A stretch of DNA of 10,512 nt from Actinobacteria bacterium UBA7422 (GTDB lineage Bacteria > Actinomycetota > Actinomycetes > S36-B12): the NCBI GenBank assembly GCA_002469525.1, contig DKME01000035.1:1-10512 (forward strand). The letters run 5' to 3'. The position numbers were made by a program, and so were the translations under genes. This document shows positions 6,354 through 10,512 of this stretch, piece after piece (the first letter of the stretch is position 1; each line of letters begins with the position of its first letter). The notes under the pieces are model-generated. The model was not told where the DNA came from. It saw only the letters and a list, made by a program, of their open reading frames with translations, and made no database searches.

Positions 6354-7118
6354 ATGAATGAATTGTCAATCCGGTCGTGCCCGCAGGTGATCGTTCTTGA
6401 CACCGTCGAATCAACCAACAGCGAACTGACCCGATTCTGCGACGGAGGAACCGTGCCCCCGTGGACGGTGGTTCTCTCGGCGGAACAGACGGCCGGTCGT
6501 GGCAGACTTGATCGTTCTTGGCAAAGTGAATCCGGCAGCGGATTGTGGTGCTCAATACTGGTTGATCTCCACGGTTGTGATTCGCTCAGCTGGTTACCAC
6601 TGGCTACCGGACTTGCCGTCCTCGACGCCTGCACGGAACTGGGAGCAAGCGTTGAACTCAAGTGGCCCAACGACATTACGGCTGGCGGTGCAAAACTCGG
6701 TGGGATCCTGATCGAGTCGGCAGGTGTTCCCGGTCAGTGGATTGTGGGTATCGGAATCAACGTTGGTGCAGCACACTTTCCGAACTCGGTTTCCCTCTCC
6801 GACTTGGTTACACCGGTCCCGCAGGTTGCTCAAGTCCTGACAACGGTATTTGGCGCGTTGCATGAGTTGGTGGAAGGCTGGCGGGATTCGAATTGGAGCC
6901 GCGAGTCAATTTCAGATCGGTACGCGGCGCTGTGTTCGAGTGTCGGCGCGCAACTGAACGTGTCTCGGCCTGGTGAACCTTCGTTTAGTGCGGTCGGTGT
7001 TGGGATTGATCCTGAAGGGCATCTAGTTATCGCTCGACCTGGTCAAGAATCCGAGATTCTCGTGGCCGCGGACGTTGTTCATGCCACTATTGAGCCATGT
7101 ACCCCGAAAAACTCTTAG
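6354..7118 (+). CDS. birA: Biotin--[acetyl-CoA-carboxylase] ligase, monofunctional
   Basis: A 254-residue biotin protein ligase, near the length of mycobacterial BirA. Conserved elements are VLDTVESTNSEL (14-25), the biotinyl-AMP loop QTAGRGR (45-51) followed by SW, KWPND (103-107), KLGGILIES (114-122) and GIGINVG (132-138), then a small SH3-like C-terminal domain from about 200. It makes biotinyl-5'-AMP from biotin and ATP and attaches biotin to the lysine of the carrier domain, here K548 of the alpha subunit encoded by the divergent operon. The N-terminal helix-turn-helix of E. coli BirA is absent, so it should not act as a repressor. I start it at ATG 6354, close to the domain edge; in-frame GTG 6330 is possible, and the frame stays open to 6174, where it would run antisense to accD. 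The end overlaps the next gene by 22 nt. Confidence 0.93.
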   Translation: MNELSIRSCPQVIVLDTVESTNSELTRFCDGGTVPPWTVVLSAEQTAGRGRLDRSWQSESGSGLWCSILVDLHGCDSLSWLPLATGLAVLDACTELGASVELKWPNDITAGGAKLGGILIESAGVPGQWIVGIGINVGAAHFPNSVSLSDLVTPVPQVAQVLTTVFGALHELVEGWRDSNWSRESISDRYAALCSSVGAQLNVSRPGEPSFSAVGVGIDPEGHLVIARPGQESEILVAADVVHATIEPCTPKNS

Positions 7119-7603
7119 CGCCCGGCGAAACAATCGCATTTGAACTCAAGCCGCACTGGCGTGCGCTGCTCTGGCCGGCGATTGTTTTGGTCATTGAAGT
7201 ATTCGTTGCGACCTGGGCATTTTTTGCTTTCGACAACAGTATTGTCCGCTGGATAATTGTCGGTGCTGGCGCATTTATTTTGATCTGGCAAGTTGCGCTG
7301 CCCTTTCTTCGTTGGCTCACAACCCAGTACGTGTTCACGAGTAGGCGCATAATTGTTAGGCGCGGATTACTGACCAAGCAGGGTCGAGATATGCCGTTAT
7401 CCAAAGTGAATAACGTGTCCTTTGAAGTCAGCGTGATGGGTCGAATATTGAATTATGGAACGCTTGAGATTGAGTCTGCGAGTGACGACGGTGATTTAGT
7501 AATTAACGATGTCCCTAACGTTGAAGACATTCAACGCAAGGTGTACGAGCTACATGAACTCGATGACTCGCGTCGCCGCGGACGAGGCAATATCCCCGAG
7601 TAA
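7097..7603 (+). CDS. Bacterial PH-domain (bPH2/DUF304) membrane protein
   Basis: A 168-residue protein with two adjacent predicted membrane helices (about 24-45 and 50-71) followed by a bacterial pleckstrin-homology domain of the YdbS/YdbT type (about 74-155). Typical signatures are TTQYVFTSRRIIVRRGLL (75-92), MPLSKVNNVSFEVSVMGRILNYGTL (99-123) and IESASDDG (125-132). It ends in a basic DSRRRGRG tail. It should sit in the cytoplasmic membrane with the PH domain in the cytosol. The biochemical role of this family is not established. The ATG at 7097 lies inside the end of birA (22-nt overlap) without a good ribosome-binding site, pointing to coupled translation. An equivalent gene lies beside birA in mycobacteria (Rv3278c, from memory). 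It ends 2 bp before the stop of the convergent GtrA gene. Confidence 0.88.
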   Translation: MYPEKLLAPGETIAFELKPHWRALLWPAIVLVIEVFVATWAFFAFDNSIVRWIIVGAGAFILIWQVALPFLRWLTTQYVFTSRRIIVRRGLLTKQGRDMPLSKVNNVSFEVSVMGRILNYGTLEIESASDDGDLVINDVPNVEDIQRKVYELHELDDSRRRGRGNIPE

Positions 7604-7605
7604 AT

Positions 7606-8130
7606 CTAGATCGGAGTGATTGCATCACGCTGGGCGAGCTCGCGTTCACCCTGGTGCTCGAGGTCGTCGGGGATCGCGGGGAAAACGAATTTGCGATAGG
7701 ACCAAAACCTGAATGCGGTACCTAATCCAAGACCTACCACGTTAGCGCTGATGTTGTCAGCCAGTGCACTATCCCAACCCATGAGGTAATGGCTAAACCA
7801 CAAGCACCCAATTGCAATAGACATTGCAATTGCATTGAGACCAAAAAACATCAGGTATTCGCGACCCATGTTGGTGCGACCGCGCTTGCGGAAAGTCCAG
7901 TAGCGGTTCCCAAAATAGGCAAACGTTGTTGCCACAGCAACACTCACGATCTTTGAAGAGATCGGTCGGTCATACATGGGTCCTTCGCCGCCTGAGAACC
8001 GTAGGAAGTTAAAAAGCCCAATGTCGATCACGAGGGCGGATAGCCCCACAATCCCAAATTTTGCGAGTTCCCGCCAGATTCCAGTGATCCACGAGTCCAC
8101 CGATTCAACGAGACTCTTGGGACCAACCAC
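7606..8130 (-). CDS. GtrA-family multi-span membrane protein
   Basis: A 174-residue GtrA-like protein. Four membrane helices can be placed at about 25-43 (FGIVGLSALVIDIGLFNFL), 60-76, 95-115 and 125-143. Each helix pair is followed by an aromatic/basic motif typical of the family: NRYWTFRKRG (75-84) and RFWSYRKFVF (141-150). GtrA proteins are thought to move lipid-linked sugars (for example undecaprenyl-phosphate-glucose or decaprenyl-phosphate-arabinose) across the membrane for cell-surface glycan synthesis; the substrate here is unknown. The start is GTG 8130, the first possible start after an in-frame TAG. It lacks a proper Shine-Dalgarno, and TAACTA at 8141-8146 reads TAGTTA on the minus strand, a possible -10 giving a very short leader. 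The gene diverges from purK, as its homologue does in mycobacteria. Confidence 0.9.
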   Translation of the reverse strand: MVGPKSLVESVDSWITGIWRELAKFGIVGLSALVIDIGLFNFLRFSGGEGPMYDRPISSKIVSVAVATTFAYFGNRYWTFRKRGRTNMGREYLMFFGLNAIAMSIAIGCLWFSHYLMGWDSALADNISANVVGLGLGTAFRFWSYRKFVFPAIPDDLEHQGERELAQRDAITPI

Positions 8131-8184
8131 CCGTGGAGTCTAACTATCTCGCCTCCTAATTGCCTCGAGGACTAAGTTTCTCTC
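8131..8184. promoter_or_regulatory. Divergent gtrA-like / purK promoter spacer
   Basis: This 54-bp spacer must drive both the GtrA-family gene (minus) and purK (plus). Weak candidates are TAGTTA on the minus strand (8146-8141) and TAAGTT on the plus strand (8173-8178), the latter placing +1 near the purK GTG at 8185. GAGGA (8167-8171) lies 13 bases before that GTG, long for a ribosome-binding site. No -35 boxes or purine-type operators are clear. Confidence 0.35.
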
Positions 8185-9351
8185 GTGACACAAACCGCCG
8201 GCCATGAACTCGGGCCTACGGTGGGCATGATCGGTGCGGGCCAACTCGCTCAAATGAGTGTCGCGCCGGCTACCGCTCTGGGAGTTCGATTCAGAGTATT
8301 GGCAAATAACGCCGAAGAACCCGCAGCTTTAGTCTGCGCCAACACAGTTTTGGGGTTTAAAGATGACCCAGAGACGGTCCGTGAGTTTGCGGCGTCCTGT
8401 GACGTAGTCACATTCGACCACGAACTATTGACACCAGAAGTGATGGAAATACTTGCTGGTTGTGGCAAGCCCGTTTACCCGAGTCCTCAAGCGGTGATCT
8501 ACGCCCAAGACAAGTTGGCCATGCGTGAGGTGCTGACCGACCTTGGAATTCCGTGCCCGCGCTGGTCTCACGTGGAAAGCGTCACCGATGCGAAAGCTTT
8601 TGCTCAAGACGTGGGTTACCCGTTCATCCTTAAAACATCTCGCGGGGGTTACGACGGTAGAGGCGTGTGGTTTGTAAACACGGAAGCCGAGATCGCTCAG
8701 GTGCTCGAGCGCGAACTTCCCACCGGGTCGCGGTGGTTGGCGGAAGAGAGAGTTGCCTTCAATCGAGAGTTGGCAGCGCAGGTTGCTCGGTCACCAAGTG
8801 ACCAATGTGTTGCCTACCCGGTCGTGCAAACAACCCAGCGAGACGGAATTTGCGCTGAAGTAATTTCACCGGCACCCAACCTGGACCCACTGGTCGCTGT
8901 TGTGGCCCAGGAGATCGCACTTCGCATTGCCCGCGAACTTGACGTTGTCGGGATGCTTGCTGTCGAACTTTTCGACACGGGCGAAGGGGTCTTGGTCAAT
9001 GAACTCGCCATGCGTCCGCACAACTCCGGTCATTGGAGTATCGAAGGTGCGACAACGAGTCAGTTTGAAAACCACCTGCGTGCGGTCTTAGACCTACCCC
9101 TTGGTTCCCCCAAGGCAATTGCCCCTTGGTCGGTCATGGGCAATATTTTGGGTGGGAAAGTACCGAACCTGTTTAGCGCCTACAAGCATGTCTTTGCGCG
9201 CGACCAAGCACTGCACACCCACCTGTACGGCAAGGTCGTCAAACCTGGGCGCAAAGTGGGACATGTAACCGGGGTTGGGGCAGATCTGTCAGACTTGCGG
9301 AATCGGGTTGATCACGCGGTGTCCTATTTCACGGGAGAAATAAATGAGTAG
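8185..9351 (+). CDS. purK: N5-carboxyaminoimidazole ribonucleotide synthase
   Basis: A 388-residue ATP-grasp enzyme of de novo purine synthesis. With ATP and bicarbonate it converts 5-aminoimidazole ribonucleotide to N5-CAIR, the substrate of PurE. Visible are the N-terminal VGMIGAGQLAQM (13-24), VVTFDHELL (74-82), the ATP-binding loop KTSRGGYDGRGVW (150-162), ELDVVGMLAVELF (251-263) and the signature VNELAMRPHNSGHWSIEGAT (271-290). The C-terminal small domain includes HLYGK (346-350) and GRKVGHVT (355-362). I chose GTG 8185, which gives a 12-residue lead before the Rossmann strand. GTG 8221 is possible but would cut very close to the fold. The gene overlaps purE by 8 nt (ATGAGTAG), so the two enzymes, which pass an unstable intermediate, are made from one coupled message. 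Confidence 0.96.
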   Translation: MTQTAGHELGPTVGMIGAGQLAQMSVAPATALGVRFRVLANNAEEPAALVCANTVLGFKDDPETVREFAASCDVVTFDHELLTPEVMEILAGCGKPVYPSPQAVIYAQDKLAMREVLTDLGIPCPRWSHVESVTDAKAFAQDVGYPFILKTSRGGYDGRGVWFVNTEAEIAQVLERELPTGSRWLAEERVAFNRELAAQVARSPSDQCVAYPVVQTTQRDGICAEVISPAPNLDPLVAVVAQEIALRIARELDVVGMLAVELFDTGEGVLVNELAMRPHNSGHWSIEGATTSQFENHLRAVLDLPLGSPKAIAPWSVMGNILGGKVPNLFSAYKHVFARDQALHTHLYGKVVKPGRKVGHVTGVGADLSDLRNRVDHAVSYFTGEINE

Positions 9352-9835
9352 CGAAAAAATTTCAGTGGCAGTCTGCATGGGAAGCGACTCTGACTGGCCA
9401 GTCATGCGAGCGGCAACAGAGATCCTGACCGAGCTTGAGGTCAGCAATGCCGCGATGGTTCTTTCCGCACACCGGATGCCTCTTGAAATGACAACCTTCG
9501 CACAAAGTGCACGCGACAACGGCTTTGACGTGATTATTGCTGGCGCGGGTGGAGCCGCTCACCTGCCCGGCATGATCGCTGCGCTCACGACTCTTCCGGT
9601 GATCGGTGTTCCGGTTTCAGCCACGAAACTTGACGGCATGGACTCGCTGCTATCCATTGTGCAGATGCCAGCCGGCATACCGGTCGCAACTGTTGCGATT
9701 GACAACGCGAAAAATGCCGGGATTCTGGCTGCTCGAATCTTGGGAGTCAGCGACTCGGTACTTGCCCAAAAACTTGAGAGCTACGCACATGAACTTAATG
9801 CCGAAGCTGCCGCGAAGCAAAAAAACTTGAGTTAG
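9344..9835 (+). CDS. purE: N5-carboxyaminoimidazole ribonucleotide mutase
   Basis: A 163-residue class I PurE, normal length. It rearranges N5-CAIR to 4-carboxy-AIR after PurK. Class I motifs are all present: MGSDSDWPVM (12-21), SAHRMP (41-46, with the probable catalytic His H43), AGAGGAAHLPGM (66-77), GVPV (88-91) and LDGMDSLLSIVQMPAGIPVATV (96-117). The protein normally forms a cytosolic octamer. ATG 9344 has GGGAG about 7 bases upstream and overlaps the purK stop codon. Partnership with PurK marks it as the mutase type, not the AIR carboxylase (class II) type. Its TAG stop overlaps, tail to tail, the TAA stop of the minus-strand neighbour. Confidence 0.97.
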   Translation: MSSEKISVAVCMGSDSDWPVMRAATEILTELEVSNAAMVLSAHRMPLEMTTFAQSARDNGFDVIIAGAGGAAHLPGMIAALTTLPVIGVPVSATKLDGMDSLLSIVQMPAGIPVATVAIDNAKNAGILAARILGVSDSVLAQKLESYAHELNAEAAAKQKNLS

Positions 9836-10233
9836 TTTTTAAGCGAGCGCCACTCAATAACAGGACATTTGTCCATCACGACGGTGAGTCCGGCATCACG
9901 TGCACGGATCGCAGCTTGTTCGTCAACGACCCCGAGTTGCATCCAGATTACTTGCGCACCCGCAGCGATTCCTTGGTCGCTGAATTCACCCGCACGGGAA
10001 CTATTTACAAAAAGGTTGACAACTTCGGGTGGGCCCCAGACTTTGGCGGCCTCTTCAATTGAACTGAAACCTTGTTCCCCGTGGACAAATTCGGCGCGAG
10101 GATAAATCGGAACGATCTGCTTTTCATGATCCTGCAGGAATTTGGAAACACCAAATGCAGCACGGTCGGGATTGTTCCCCAACCCCACAACAAACCACAG
10201 GTTCGTGTCTTTCAGAATCTCTGGGATTTGCAT
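9832..10233 (-). CDS. CoA-binding domain protein (YccU-like)
   Basis: A 133-residue single-domain protein of the CoA_binding_2 family, with a Rossmann-like fold. The N-terminal nucleotide motif is VVGLGNNPDRAAFGVSKFL (15-33), followed by IVPIYP (40-45), VVNLFVNS (71-78) and a conserved C-terminal part IWMQLGVVDEQAAIRARDAG (96-115) and VVMDKCPVIEW (118-128). Homologues bind CoA or a related nucleotide in crystal structures, but no firm physiological role is known; relation to the CoA-binding half of succinyl-CoA synthetase and acetate-CoA ligase is by fold only. The ATG at 10233 lies 23 bp after the UDP-glucose dehydrogenase stop on the same strand, so the two may be co-transcribed. Its stop shares the four bases 9832-9835 with the end of purE on the opposite strand. 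Confidence 0.9.
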   Translation of the reverse strand: MQIPEILKDTNLWFVVGLGNNPDRAAFGVSKFLQDHEKQIVPIYPRAEFVHGEQGFSSIEEAAKVWGPPEVVNLFVNSSRAGEFSDQGIAAGAQVIWMQLGVVDEQAAIRARDAGLTVVMDKCPVIEWRSLKN

Positions 10234-10256
10234 TGCCGTGATTTGTCTGCCGGTAG

Positions 10257-10512
10257 CTATGCGGCTGGTCGGCCGAGTGCTCGAATATTCCAGCCTGCTG
10301 CTCGCCAGGTGGGGACGTCGAGTTTATTTCGGGCATCGATAATATTTTTTTGCGCAACAACCTTGGCCAGTTCCTCCGGATCAATTTCCCGGTACTCCAT
10401 CCATTCGGTTGCATGAATAATCAACTCGGCGCCCACTGCTGCTTGCATTGCATCGGTTGAATAGATCAGCGTCGGGTAGACCCGCTCAGCATTCACGGTT
10501 CCCTTGGGGTCG
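10257..10512 (-). CDS. UDP-glucose 6-dehydrogenase, C-terminal fragment
   Basis: Only the last 84 residues are in the window; the 5' part lies beyond the right edge. They match the C-terminal UDP-binding domain of the UDP-glucose/GDP-mannose dehydrogenase family: DPKGTVNAERVYP at the edge, then STDAMQAAVGAELIIHATEW and REIDPEELAKVV. The conserved IIDARNKLDVPTWRAAGW comes next, ending in IRALGRPAA. TEW and DxRN are typical of the UDP-glucose enzymes. The full enzyme oxidises UDP-glucose to UDP-glucuronate with two NAD+, feeding surface polysaccharide synthesis. The catalytic cysteine and NAD-binding domain cannot be checked here. The internal GTG at 10496 is not a real start, since the frame is open to the edge with family sequence before it. 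Gene symbol (ugd/udgA) left blank because most of the protein is unseen. Confidence 0.88.
   Translation of the reverse strand, partial: DPKGTVNAERVYPTLIYSTDAMQAAVGAELIIHATEWMEYREIDPEELAKVVAQKNIIDARNKLDVPTWRAAGWNIRALGRPAA

Noticed and set aside
7616..7628. Hairpin GTGAT-TGC-ATCAC as a terminator between the PH-domain and GtrA genes
   Set aside because: A stem of only 5 bp with no T-run on either strand, lying within GtrA codons.
8152..8157. Minus-strand AGGAGG as the GtrA ribosome-binding site
   Set aside because: It is over 20 bases from GTG 8130, and an in-frame TAG lies between; no start codon follows it at a usable distance.

Overview
The window looks like chromosomal DNA from an actinobacterium of moderate G+C, roughly half by eye. 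The gene order from the biotin-carboxylase subunit to PurE (carboxylase alpha, Maf, [epsilon, beta], BirA, bacterial PH-domain protein, GtrA, PurK, PurE) matches, from memory, the Mycobacterium tuberculosis Rv3285-Rv3275c neighbourhood. It is also common in Micrococcales such as Microbacteriaceae. Signs that point the same way are GTG and TTG starts, a carboxylase epsilon subunit, a Maf and a PurK of actinobacterial type, and possibly leaderless promoters. A small-genome aquatic Microbacteriaceae-like organism is plausible but cannot be proved from this sequence.

Left part (1-2080): a truncated NAD(P)H-quinone dehydrogenase of the LpdA type on the minus strand, then a type II toxin-antitoxin pair (VapB/VapC) on the plus strand. 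The two diverge from an 81-bp A+T-rich spacer. That spacer holds a 28-bp near-perfect palindrome plus a third copy of the same half-site, a probable autoregulatory operator.

Centre (2084-6287): a tightly packed minus-strand operon, read from right to left as accD (beta, carboxyltransferase), accE (epsilon), maf (nucleotide pyrophosphatase) and accA (alpha, biotin carboxylase plus biotin carrier). Together these make a complete actinobacterial acyl-CoA carboxylase, probably preferring propionyl-CoA. Diverging from it on the plus strand is birA, the ligase that attaches biotin to the alpha subunit, overlapped by a gene for a membrane PH-domain protein.

Right part (7606-10512): a minus-strand GtrA-family membrane protein, divergent from an overlapping purK-purE pair for de novo purine synthesis. 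Next are a minus-strand CoA-binding-domain protein that meets purE tail to tail with overlapping stop codons, and the C-terminal end of a UDP-glucose 6-dehydrogenase running off the right edge.

Nearly all of the window is conserved housekeeping DNA packed with almost no spacers; no stretch over 300 bases lacks a gene. The accessory element is vapBC, inserted antisense between two core genes. I see no RNA genes, CRISPR arrays, insertion sequences or convincing intrinsic terminators, and no wholly new system. The most distinctive unexplained structure is the three-half-site operator between lpdA and vapB.
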